The notes under the pieces are model-generated. The model was not told the origin of the DNA. It saw only the letters and a program-made list of their open reading frames with translations, and did no database searches. Of a DNA stretch of 64,000 nucleotides, positions 11,299 to 21,461 are shown piece after piece. The DNA is from Peronospora farinosa (taxonomy: Eukaryota; Oomycota; Peronosporomycetes; Peronosporales; Peronosporaceae): NCBI GenBank assembly GCA_947646735.1, contig CANTFK010000968.1, positions 310,001 to 374,000 of the forward strand, given 5' to 3'. The position numbers and the translations under genes were made by a program. Each line of letters begins with the position of its first letter. Positions within the stretch are counted from its first letter, which is position 1.

Positions 11299-12567
11299 TT
11301 AAGTCTCGTTGGACTGAGCAGCAACTGATTTAATTAGGTCCAACATCATGGCCTGTTGTTGCTGAATGGTAGCTAGTAACTGTGCGTGCTGCTTCTGTTG
11401 GACTTCCAATTGCGCTTGCTGCAGTCTTTCAAGCCGATGCACTTGCTCGTCTGTATGTCGTCTCTGCTTAGCAAGTTCGCGTTCCATCCGAATCTCCAGT
11501 AGCTCCAAACGTCGCTGGCCATTTCGATTCGCCTCTCCTGTTGCCTCTGCAACGGCGATAGCTGCAGCAGCTTCACCAACCTTTGCAACAGCAGCATCAT
11601 GCTGCGTCACAGACGAAGATGGTGATGGTTCTCCTCTCATCTTGCGCAAATTTGCCTGAAACTCCTCAAAAGCTGTTTGTTGGACCTGCACCTCGACCAG
11701 CAGCTCACGCTTCCGTTCAAACTCTTTTGACGTTCCAGACTTTCGCAGTGCAGCAACATTCCCAGCACGAAAATGATCTAGCAACAATGCAATACGCGCT
11801 TGACAGGCACCTGCTGTCTTCTCCAAGTTAAAATTACTATGTTTGCGCAATTGTTCACAAACTTCTTGCCACCCGTCCATCATGTGTGGATATGCCCATG
11901 GTTTCGTGATATTAACTTGAGTCAGCAGTAGAATGTCATCAGCCGATACAAACTGCTTTCTACTTGGTGTTCTACCCGTGTCAGTACGAATATTTCCAAC
12001 TGACGGTATCATGGCCAGGTCATTTTCAGTTTTATCGTCATGTTTACTATCTTCGTCTCTCCCACGCTTCATACCTACACAATTGCTCCCTAAACCCATA
12101 GTCTCCGTTAGTTGCTCTTTAACTGTACCAAGTCTTTGAGAACGATGCAATCCATGACGTTTCTTAAACCTCTGTACCCAACCTAAAGATACCGATTGAT
12201 TAGATCCTCGAGTGCGATGGAGGATTTCATTGGCTTTTGTCCATAAAATCCCTTCACTAAGAATAGACAAATCATCCCGTAGCGACTCGTCAGTATGTTT
12301 CTCATTCTGTTTGGCTATAATGTATCCATATAATTCGGCTTCCATGTCTGGATATCGACCACTTTGAATGCGTTTGGCGGACGGATTGGCACAAACTTCT
12401 TCGGGTAGACTAGCAATTTTGCCAATAGTTGAGCGTCCAATCCATTTACTAAATTTGCCATGTACCCATTCACGAAGTTGTTCTTGGGTCAAGTCTGGAC
12501 GTTCACGATGATATGCACGCACTTGGTTCTTCTCTTGAATGGTCAAATGATGACGAGCTATGGTCAT
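11299..12567 (-). CDS. CENP-B-like HTH + Myb/SANT-like + coiled-coil protein, copy 1
   Basis: Likely DNA-binding protein of unknown role, 422 aa from the ATG at 12567 (MTIARHHLTIQEKNQVR). Layout: residues about 5-65 resemble a CENP-B/pogo N-terminal helix-turn-helix (LTQEQLREWVHGKFSKWIG). Residues about 75-150 resemble the second, Tc5-type HTH (LWTKANEILHRTRGSN, WVQRFKKRHGLHR). A Myb/SANT-like segment follows around 210-290 (DDILLLTQVNITKPW, LEKTAGACQARIALLLDHF). The C-terminus is a long Gln/Glu-rich coiled coil. No DDE transposase catalytic domain follows, unlike pogo/Tigger elements. It is a clear paralogue of the gene at 21462-22826. The same C-terminal segment recurs in fragments at 15.6, 17.7 and 63.7 kb. 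Confidence 0.8.
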   Translation of the reverse strand: MTIARHHLTIQEKNQVRAYHRERPDLTQEQLREWVHGKFSKWIGRSTIGKIASLPEEVCANPSAKRIQSGRYPDMEAELYGYIIAKQNEKHTDESLRDDLSILSEGILWTKANEILHRTRGSNQSVSLGWVQRFKKRHGLHRSQRLGTVKEQLTETMGLGSNCVGMKRGRDEDSKHDDKTENDLAMIPSVGNIRTDTGRTPSRKQFVSADDILLLTQVNITKPWAYPHMMDGWQEVCEQLRKHSNFNLEKTAGACQARIALLLDHFRAGNVAALRKSGTSKEFERKRELLVEVQVQQTAFEEFQANLRKMRGEPSPSSSVTQHDAAVAKVGEAAAAIAVAEATGEANRNGQRRLELLEIRMERELAKQRRHTDEQVHRLERLQQAQLEVQQKQHAQLLATIQQQQAMMLDLIKSVAAQSNET

Positions 12568-13415
12568 GGCTCTTACGCTCTTGAAAAGAAAAATGCTCTG
12601 AAACTGGTGGGTAGAAATGACTTGATATTCGTAAGGAAAATGTTCTTGTGCTGCACATGTTGGTGAAATCGAAACAACCCTTTGAAAATCGATAATGTTA
12701 AACTGTAAGTCAAGTATAGTGGAGGTGAAAGGTTGCAACGGGTCTGCAGGTCCTGACTGATAATAAGTGGTCGTTTACAGGTATATGTATACTATAGACT
12801 CGCAAACACGAGTCAAATATGCAAGCTACTGCTAACAGAGCTGCAGTGTAATGAACCAACTTTGACGCAGGCCTCCTTTAGTATTGTGCCAAGTCGATAG
12901 TGGGTCGTCATTTCACTTTGTCTGGTACTTTTTCCAACGCTGATAAGCCAGAGCATTCCTTTAGACACTTTCGTGAGAACAGCACGCTCCAAAGGATTCT
13001 TGACAACGGTGAAGCATATCGAATAGCAACAGCTCTCAAACGCGATTGTGTCGATTCCTGCAACGTCATGTCAGTGCTTGAAACACCAAATAAGTGGAAG
13101 CCAACGCGATGATCACAGTGCACTGTTGCATCATACTATTGATTGTTTTACATCTTAACCATCACAATTAGTAGCATGAGCAAGTAGTGACCGGTTGATC
13201 GCTAAAAAAGAAGACTTCGAGCCTCGCAATGGCTGTGAAATCAACCATAGTGCTCGTGTTTTCTACGAATGCATAAGGTGGCGGAGAATTTATCAATAGG
13301 ATCCAGCCTACCTTTTTTCGCTTACACCTTATTACTTAGTACTGAATCTTCACTTTTATTGAAATGTCAACATGAACCGCCATTGCTTCACCGGAACCAT
13401 CGACACACGCCATTG
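12568..13415. other. intergenic, no gene seen
   Basis: About 850 bp upstream of the HTH gene. Overlapping short frames on both strands (12900-13120) lack protein character. No repeats noted. Confidence 0.45.
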
Positions 13416-14105
13416 TCACACATCTTCCATCACGAATATATCTCCATAGTGAAGCATGTGTTCTTCTTTCTCAGGACTGACCATGTTTATAAGATCGTCA
13501 TCAGTCTCATTAACGCTTTTTGCGGTTGTAGTTATTGACGACTCGGATCCGTACTTGAACAGGGCCATCTTCTTCGCTGTATCGACCTGCTGCTTGTTGT
13601 TCCTAGACATGTCATTCGCCAGACAAGTGGATACTTCGAACGGCTCTCGGTAATCGAGTGACAGTTTAGAGTTCCAGAACTCGTCACCAAGTCTTGCTTT
13701 ACACTGTGACGTGCTTATAGACTGCAGTTGTTCGGCATCTAGACCGTATGTTAAGGATTCTTCTGAATTGCCAGCTGTGCTGTAGCGGCGATGTGCTTCA
13801 TGATGCTGTGGAATTGGCACAGGTGGAGAACATGGGAGGCAGCCGCCGTATTTTCCAGTAGTTGCGAGCCGCTGCTGGCGGTCAGTCCGATTAGGCGGCG
13901 TTGACGACTGACTGTCTTCTTCTGATGATGCTATCGTGGGCTGGGCCCTGTCCGCCTTAGCTGAGAACTCCATCTTTATAAGCTCTTGCTTTTCGAGCTG
14001 CACAGCTTGCTGTAGGTCCATCACGAGGCCGTGACTCAGACGACGCAGAGTATGTGGCATGGGCTGGTTGTCGCTGCAGTGGATGGGCAAGAGGTCCTTG
14101 GACAT
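13416..14105 (-). CDS. unrecognised 229-aa protein
   Basis: A single-exon frame from the ATG at 14105 (MSKDLLPIHCSDNQPMPHTL) to 13416. It is hydrophilic and Ser/Gln-rich without a TM segment or signal peptide. A helical stretch (LVMDLQQAVQLEKQELIKMEF) is followed by a disordered Ser/Pro-rich centre with a Cys pair (GGCLPCSPPVPIPQHH) and an acidic tail. No domain recognised. Length and even composition argue for a real gene; function is unknown. Confidence 0.55.
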   Translation of the reverse strand: MSKDLLPIHCSDNQPMPHTLRRLSHGLVMDLQQAVQLEKQELIKMEFSAKADRAQPTIASSEEDSQSSTPPNRTDRQQRLATTGKYGGCLPCSPPVPIPQHHEAHRRYSTAGNSEESLTYGLDAEQLQSISTSQCKARLGDEFWNSKLSLDYREPFEVSTCLANDMSRNNKQQVDTAKKMALFKYGSESSITTTAKSVNETDDDLINMVSPEKEEHMLHYGDIFVMEDV

Positions 14106-15439
14106 TTTTAATTGTGGTGGTGACCCACGCTGCAGAGGTTTGAAGAGATCCGATGCTTTGAAGAGCTACTGAGCTACTGATACTTCAATATGAAAAAGTA
14201 TTCGCCTTTGTTTTGATGTGAGCTCTAGGCTGTCGATTCTTATCTAAGACGTTGGTGCTGTGCTCTCAATTATTCACGTGTACCGGAGCTCGACATAGTG
14301 AAACCAAATGCAATGCTGTGTTTCATGGACGGCCGGCCAAGGGTATGGAAGACTTCAACATCCAACAAGATCAAAAGATCAGTATGAGCTGAGGTTTGTT
14401 TGTCTCCGTTACTTGTGACAGCAGTGAATCAACGCATCAGAAAAAGTGGTACAAAGGGTGCTGGCCGCTATAGATAGATGCCAACTCGGGTTGCTTGGAT
14501 CATGACGGCAGGATTTGACCTTTGCAGTTCCAAGCTACTATAAAAGGATACCCACGTGCTTCGTCGAAAAAGATTAGCATTGTATGCTTTCGAAAAGAAG
14601 AAGTAAACGTTCGGATTGCGTCAGATATTACTGCAGTCTCGTGCTCTCCAATTCCGGCATAGATCGGTCTACTCCGGCTTCTGCGCTATCTCAATGGCTA
14701 CATCATGAGCCACCGCACGCACGCACATAACTGTTTAGTGGCCGGTGAGGTCGTGCCGCGTGTATGATCGTTCACCCAACACTTCGCAAGTACGTTACAT
14801 TATCACCTTCGAACGTCTGCAGCAAATCCTAGGGAGCACAGTACCGTGGCCTGGTCATTAGATGGTTGCGCTCCAGCAAGAGGAGGTGCATACCCTTCTA
14901 TCGGGCACCAGTGATGTTGCTCGCTTGGTAGATTGCTTTCATTTTTGTCCTCACCCACGCCATTTATCCAAAAGGCTGCCTGCCATCTTTACGGCCTAAG
15001 GCCATCAAATCTGGTCACGCGGACAGCAAGCTCCTTCATTGCTCTTACTACTGACGAACAGAAATGGGCTGCATACAAGAAGAAGAAGAACGAGATAGCC
15101 ACGGAAACGCCGAGTTCCGACACCACCGGTTTCATTCGCTTCTTTGAAGCGGTTTCAACTAGAGGTAGCATTGTCGATGAACCATGACACCATCAGTTCA
15201 GTTCTAGCCACCTGCTTTCTCTAGCTGGTCATTGTTTACGCACTTACATGTACAACGTTACTGAGTCGCTCGATATGCAGTGATCGCAGTCAATTTAAAA
15301 TAGCAAAACAAATTGAACGCTCTCTGGCCTGGAGCTGAAGAAACATGGTCGTTCAAACCGGCAAAAGAATTCAAACAAGTAGAACGCACAATAAACCACT
15401 ATGCCTTCGATATCTACTGCTTATCGGTGGATTCACTGA
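14106..15439. other. intergenic with one weak 84-aa frame
   Basis: About 1.3 kb without a convincing gene. A frame at 14933-15187 (+) encodes a Lys-rich stretch (EQKWAAYKKKKNEI) of unknown meaning; it may be a remnant exon. The right end adjoins gene debris starting near 15440. Confidence 0.35.
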
Positions 15440-15595
15440 GTAGCCCAAGGCGCTTTTCCGCGAGGAAGAGGCTGCCTGTGTCCTGTGGGCTGCTATGCAA
15501 CTTGCCCCCGATGAGATAGTATGCTGATCAAGAGCCTAGTCCAGGAATGTGTAAAGCGTGTTCGCTCCGACCAAGCTCCAGTTTCCGATATGAAA
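15440..15595 (+). pseudogene. fragment of ankyrin-TPR gene C-terminus
   Basis: The sequence aligns by eye with the last TPR repeat and tail of the gene at 24148-25765 (shared runs such as cccaaggcgctttt and gtgggctgctatgcaactt). It carries indels and stops, so it is a decayed partial duplicate. Immediately after it, gtgcaagcagccca also matches DNA just downstream of the intact gene (25828 on). Confidence 0.7.
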
Positions 15596-15639
15596 TTATT
15601 GTGCAAGCAGCCCACGTCTCGCATGTACTACCTCTTAAT

Positions 15640-15875
15640 CATCGTTGCAGCATTTCCACCAGTCCTGGACGTTGGACCCAATGATTTGATGAGGTCAACC
15701 ATCATGGCTTGCTGCTGCTGGATTGTAGCAATTGTGCATGCTGCTCCTGTTGAATCTGTTGCTGTTCACGATGCAGCTGCTCAAGCCGCATAACTTGTTC
15801 TTCGGAGTGACGCTTGTGTGCTGCCAGCTCCTAGTCCATCTTGCGCTCCATCAGCTCCAGACGACGCGGAGTTAG
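15640..15875 (-). pseudogene. fragment of HTH/coiled-coil gene C-terminus (inverted)
   Basis: Reverse complement of the coiled-coil coding end of the 21462-22826 gene. It is closest to the fragment at 17745-18158, with which it shares the extra tail after the conserved IKSLG end. Internal indels break the frame. Together with the 17.7-kb fragment it forms a 2-kb-spaced inverted pair. Confidence 0.75.
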
Positions 15876-17744
15876 ACACTGTGTTAACAGGTATCCCGGA
15901 GTCGGTCCAGAAAGGAGGCATTGCAGCTAATGATCTTAGAGATCAAAAAGATGGACCCGAAGGCGGTTTTGAGGTCAGGTGGAGCGACTGAGCACGAAGT
16001 AGCTGATAAAGTTGTTATAAGCTTTGACAGTAATGGGGCAAAGGCTTTCTTGTGTACACATGACGAGGCGTCGAGTATAGCACAGCTTGTAAATGCATGC
16101 CCACAAACGGATTAGGTGCCAGCTTTTCGGCATGAAAAAATCGTCTATCTTGTCTATCAGCTTAAAGGTACTGTATTTCACATGGCCGGCACCTTGCCGT
16201 GTTTCCAGCACACGCTGAAGGCGGTGTTTAGCACAAGATGATCTTGTATGTCATAACGAACACCGTCGATGCTGGGGATAAGGGCAAGGCGCACAGTATC
16301 GTCCACGTCGTTTACAGTGATCTTTGTAAGTGGCTGACCATATCGCAGTTATGTGTGGTCAAAGGGCCACTGAGCCTGTCGTCAAAGTTGAGCCAATGTA
16401 TCCGCAATTTCTCGAAATACTTGTGGACCACGGTCCTCGAAAGGGGCATCGTGTCGGTGTCGTCGAGTGTGAAGCACCTTTAAAGTCTTCCATCTCATCG
16501 GAGAGCGCTGGGTGCATGCGCGTCTTTTCATGTTTGTAGACTTTCTTCCTAAGCGAAGTTCGCATCATGACTGACTGGATATGCCGCAAGATACGCGTAA
16601 CTTATGCGCCGTCTTACAGGACATGCCCGATCGTGCGTAATACGAGAAGTGCAAGATGGTCTGTGCGACAAGGCAGGCGTTACGGATCATACGTTTGCTG
16701 GAAACTCGTTCGTGAATGTGGTCCGCGATGTTGTCGGTGTCCATGGCGCACAGGTCGGCAAGTTGTGGCGGCTACACTGTGTGCGAAGACCGAAAGCGTA
16801 GCCAGCGGTAGGAGCGGTGTGGTGCAATGAGCTATAGCAATGATGGGGATACGAAGAGGTAGGCGGAGTTAATGCATGCGTTTTGCCCTACAAAACTTTT
16901 CCAGCCCGAGTCAGCTATTGATACAAGCGGTATAATGATGTTGCATTCGAAAGCATCGAAAAAACTAGTGCGATACGATAATGGTTCAGATTTGTCTTGT
17001 CTAGGATGAAGATGTGGATTCAGCATTGCTCGCTTGTTAGGTGTACGCCGAGGATAAATAAAAGCATCCAGTTTATCGTGATGTGTTTCATGTGTTGGTA
17101 CCGAATGAATATAGTTTTCATGATAGCATTCAGTTTGAAGTCGCTCCATACATATTTCAGAGATCCATGATTGACTTGTGCTATCTGATGACGATGGGAT
17201 TATCGTTACCTGGCAACTCGAAGAGTTATGCGGGAGATGAGAATCTCCGAAGAAGCTCATATCTTTGACGATCACCAACACATTCCTGTATACGACTATT
17301 ATCCATGTGTTCTTCTAGATGTTGGCCAAAAACGATTTCACGCTTCGAGGCGACGTGTTGAGTGCTCAGAGTAGGTCATGTCTGCGGCGTAAGCCCACGT
17401 TGAGCAATGCGATTCTCAATCAAAGACATTTATACGACTGATAAGAAATTTTGTTTGAGTAAATATACGAATGGGGAAATTTTTCATCTCGTCTCGTGAT
17501 AAGAAGGATGTAGACACGCGATGGAAGAAGAGAAATTTGAGTTGTCAAATAATAGCAAACACAAATCTTATACGATAAAGATGAAGTCAACACCTTCGGA
17601 TTTGGTTTCGACACCACTCGGTTTTCACTCCTTCGTCACTTTTTCGATTGATGGAAGAGTAATTATACACCAAATCGCAGTTAGCGTTCGGAGAAACTTT
17701 CAATTACAAGAGACACTTTGCCGCAGAAGTAGCTCGCTGATACT
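15876..17744. other. unassigned region between two gene fragments
   Basis: About 1.9 kb bracketed by the inverted HTH fragments. Several 60-150-aa frames exist (for instance 16832-17281, minus), but I recognise no domain. The bracketing suggests inserted or rearranged DNA, possibly an old element; I could not identify one. Confidence 0.3.
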
Positions 17745-18158
17745 GTGCTGCGGCTGGCAACGTAGATTGAGGAGTATGCGCGCGCGACTTAGAAGAGGAA
17801 TAGCAAGTCAATGACAGTAGTTGGCGATCAGATGTCTGTGGCGAAAGATCGTCAAGAGACGGCTGCTTGTACTGGAGTACCGGATCTTGTGAAGGATCGT
17901 GAGCAAATATCTCAGCGTCGTCTGGAGCTGATGGAGCGCAAGATAGAACGGGAGTTGGCAGCACAGAAGCGTCACTCCGTAGAGCAAGTTATGCGGCTTG
18001 AGCAGTTGCATCGTGAACAGCAACAGATTCAACAGAAGCAGCATGCACAATTACTTGCTACAATCCAGCAGCAGCAAGCCATGATGTTTGACCTCATCAA
18101 ATCATTGGGTCCAACGTCCAGGACTGGTGGAAATGCTGCAACGATGATTAAGAGGTAG
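17745..18158 (+). pseudogene. fragment of HTH/coiled-coil gene C-terminus
   Basis: Homologous to 22450-22826. The coiled-coil frame is open from 17811 to 18158 (MERKIERELAAQKRHSVEQV, then HAQLLATIQQQQAMMFDLIK). The N-terminal DNA-binding domains are absent and the tail differs from the full gene. It may be translatable as a 115-aa coiled-coil fragment, but nothing shows that it is. Confidence 0.7.
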
Positions 18159-18419
18159 TACATGCGAGACATTAGGCTGCTTGCACATTGCTACGTGTCA
18201 GATACAAACCTATATATTTTTTCATGAATGCACTAAGCGAATGAATTATGAGCTGGTACGATTATTCAAAAACTAAAGGTCTGAAAAGTATTCTAGATGC
18301 CAAGGTGTTGCAATCTCGCTTGATTGCAGTCTCTCTAGCGTCCAGCTATGCTAGATATATAGATAGATATATCTCTTGACACTCAAAGATATATATTACT
18401 TAGCTTAGCTCTTTCTGGC

Positions 18420-18560
18420 TACTGACGACTTGCCTTGCACTTTGCACTTTTCTGACTGAGCTTTCGAGCTTTCATGTATGCGGCTGCATCAGTCGCTAAT
18501 ACCACATCGTCGACGTATAACATGAGAAGAGCCAGTACTGCATGTTTGCAGTAGAAGTAA
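18420..18560 (-). mobile_element. Ty1/copia reverse transcriptase remnant
   Basis: The minus-strand translation contains LLMLYVDDVVLATDAAAYMK, the copia RT catalytic YVDD motif with its usual context. Surrounding DNA (18159-19074) is AT-rich with atagatagatat simple repeats and no intact frame. Confidence 0.7.
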
Positions 18561-19155
18561 AGACAAGGCTCAGTCTCACTACGTTTGAACTCTTGATCAT
18601 ATCACAACACAAGGTCCTGTTAAGTTATCACGGATTGCGCCATGCAGATTTTGCTGAGCAACACATCATTTTTATTGGCTAGCGACGTTACACCTTTGAC
18701 AAACAACATTCCATCTCGAAAAGATTCTTTTGTATCAGATGGATACGTTTGTTTGCAATATACGAAGAAGACTCTGTAACGTATATAGAGCCAAAAAATG
18801 GTTGTCAATGGAAATGCCTATCTCATGATTGAATATATGTGCATCAATGCGTTTCATCTAAGTTGAACCATATAAGCATAACGAATATTATGCAAACGCT
18901 CTATGGTGGTGCTCAATTGTGATATGCAGAAACTTTGATACAAGTTGAGATTGTAGAAGCAGGTACAATCATCCCTAAAGGACTTTTAGCGGACCTCATA
19001 GCGCGAGGAGTGAGCCTATAATCTCACCATTCAAAGCTTGGCATGTTCGATTGTCGAATTTACACTGCTTGTTTTGGCCTTCTCACTTCGCAATCATCGT
19101 CCGATAGCAAAAGTGTATACGGTAGAGCAGAGGCTCGACTTGTCACATTCCTACG

Positions 19156-19496
19156 ATGCGATTGTACTCTATCGCACTAGTTGCTGCTGCTGCACTGTAT
19201 ACAAGCACTGATGGGCTTCCGGTTGTCACAGCTCAGCCCTGAGAGGAACCACCGACGACAAGAAAGAGCCTTACATCGAAGGCAAGACAGACCGATTCCT
19301 CATTGCCGAATCCGCAACTGCGTTAACCTCCAAGACCGAGCAGGATGTAAACACGCTCGATGAAGATGAGGAAGAAAGGAGCTTTAGCTTGTTTAATCAA
19401 TCTAAAAAGAAGAAGAAGAAGAAGAAAAAAATGAAGAAGAAGAAAGGTTCTTCATCATCAAACGACTCTGGCTCCGGCTCCGATAATCCTCGTTGA
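19156..19496 (+). pseudogene. RXLR/dEER-type secreted effector, frameshifted copy
   Basis: Resembles an oomycete host-translocated effector. A hydrophobic signal peptide (MRLYSIALVAAAALYT) is followed by a one-base deletion near 19229, which ends the open frame at a TGA. The shifted frame continues to a stop at 19494-19496. It carries a degenerate RXLR (RFLI, at about residues 48-51), a canonical acidic dEER stretch (DEDEEERSF), a long Lys run resembling a nuclear localisation signal and a Ser/Gly tail. With the missing base restored the reading frame would be 113 aa. The paralogue split by element A at 35.25 kb lacks the deletion, which supports a real frameshift here. About 75 bp upstream of the ATG are also shared by the two copies. 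Confidence 0.75.
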
Positions 19497-20170
19497 CATC
19501 GTTACCGTCAATTATTCGATTGACGACAGAGTTCAAGCTGGCATCGTTCTAGGCTAGCTGCTTTCTCTTGCATTAACATGATAAATACACTTTTTGACCT
19601 GCTCAACATTGTAATGGTGACGCTAAATACCCATCAAGTCTTTGAAATTTGTGAACTTGCTGGTGTTTAATGTAATGGAGTAGATCGCATGATACATCAC
19701 TCGATTGCAATTCCATCCACGAATGTTTTTTTTGACAGGAAGGCAAACGTCGCTTGATACCTGCCGCTAAAAATACCGTGTAGTTCAGTAAACAACTGCA
19801 TGGTGCATTCCGCATCAAGTTGTCAAGTACTTGACTTCTAGAATGATTTCTTGGCTTTCAGTTGAGACAAATTGTAGCAGTTTTCGAATCATTCGCTTTT
19901 ACCGCGAAAGCGAATTTGTACTTGTCAGCCATTTTAGCTATGTTTAAGACTAGATGGTCTTTGTATCCTGTCCTGACGCGAAAGAATATACACTTAGTCT
20001 AAAACTGGAATCCTTGATACTTCAATTCAATGTCACGTACAATAACTCTGTTCAACGCCGAATATGCATTGTAGAAGATATCGACACCTTGTCGCACCCC
20101 GTTGAAACCTTGTCAATAGAAACACATCATAACTTAAACAGCCTTCACCAATTATTCACGTCGCCGTGCG
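19497..20170. repeat. spacer shared with inverted copy at 26130-26784
   Basis: A non-coding 674-bp spacer between effector and pseudouridine synthase. It is present in reverse orientation at 26130-26784 with high identity (for example the runs around 19603-19820 and 26473-26690). No gene seen. Confidence 0.75.
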
Positions 20171-21271
20171 TCAGCTCCAATTTACGTCAGCTGAAGCCAT
20201 CTCGCAGGAGGCGTCGATGAACCTCCCAGTACTGAACGGGTCAGGGAATCGAATGCGCGATGCGTGCAAATACAGTCGATCGGCAGGACGCCCACCGTAC
20301 TTGGCGTCCCCGACAATCGGTGTATCTAGCACTTGTGCGCAGTGCACTCGGAGCTGGTGCTTGCGTCCGGTACGAGGCTGGAGCTGCAGCCATGTCCCGA
20401 TAGGCTCTGTCTGATCACTTTGCCGCAGTACTCGCCTCACAAACGTGCACGCCGACTTGCCGTCCACCGGGAGCTTGATCTCCCGTCCCTCAAACTTCTT
20501 CAAGCTCGTATAGCTGTTATCTGCAAATGAGGATGGTGCTACCAGCGCTTGATACGTCTTGTGCACATCACCATTTTGCAGCAGCTTCGAGAACTTCGCG
20601 GCCGCGAGTCTGGAGCGCGCCAACACCAGTACCCCCGACGTGTCCATATCGAGTCGATGCACTAACTTCAGCGTCCGATGCTCATCCGCATTGTGTTGTG
20701 ACTGATAGTGCCTGCCTGTTAACGATGCTGCAATGGACGGCAAGTACCGATCCAACGACTCTTTCAACCCCGAGCCGCCCTATAGCATAATGACAATACA
20801 AAGGTCAATCTTTCTCTTTCTGTCTAGTAATAGAAATGACGAGCGATTGCTTTCTAGCATGTATCAAACCTGCACTGCAAGTCCGTAAGGCTTATTTAGT
20901 ATCACAAATTGCTTGTCCTGATACAAAAGACGCTGTTTCAAGTGCCTCACTTTCGTCTTGTCTTCCATCGTCATCAGTGTTTCTTCCTGTCTCGTCACTT
21001 GCTGTTCCTTCTGTGCAACTGATTCCATCTTGGATCGAAACAAATGTACATCAATGGACACGACCGAGTCTTCAAATAGCAGCGAATTGGCTCGAGATTT
21101 TTGGTCACTTGATGAAGAAAATTGCAGTCGGATTTTGCGTTTACGTAGCTGCGTCTGCAGAAAACTCTGTGATAGCGACGGAAACTGGTACCGTAAACAT
21201 CGGTCTAGACGAAGCTCCCGGTCCTTCGCGTGTACCACGTGCCGCATCCAACGGACCTCTTGTTGCCACAT
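20171..21271 (-). CDS. RluA-family pseudouridine synthase, two exons
   Basis: Isomerises uridine to pseudouridine in RNA. Exon 1 is 21271-20870 (first ATG 21271, MWQQEVRWM), the intron 20869-20780 (90 bp) and exon 2 20779-20171, giving 336 aa. Exon 1 has an S4-like RNA-binding part (RLDRCLRYQFPSLSQSFLQT) and ends NKPYGLAVQ; exon 2 opens with GGSGLKES, so the RluA 'KP-G-AVQGG' motif spans the splice. The catalytic loop is VHRLDMDTSGVLVLA (Asp of HRLD). LQPRTGRKHQLRVH and PIVGDAKYGG are further family motifs. Substrate RNA and compartment cannot be told from sequence. Confidence 0.92.
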
Positions 21272-21461
21272 GATCAAGTGTGACTCAGACCACAGTTGGG
21301 ATTGTGTGATGGCTACATTCTAGCACACTTGAATGACAGCGACAGTTACATAGCACTTTTGTACGTTTGTCCGTTTGTACGTGCTTTGTTTAGCGCTAGA
21401 GCCTTTTCTTTCTTATCAAGTCTAGACAACAGCATAACGGCAGCTTTGTGTCGATGCCGGT
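21272..21461. promoter_or_regulatory. short divergent promoter region
   Basis: Only 190 bp separate the pseudouridine synthase (-) and the HTH gene (+). It must contain both promoters. No specific motif assigned. Confidence 0.4.

Noticed and set aside
19400..19445. AAG-rich run near the effector end as a microsatellite
   Set aside because: It encodes the Lys-rich tail in the effector frame, and the paralogue has a similar Lys-rich tail, so it is coding rather than an independent repeat.
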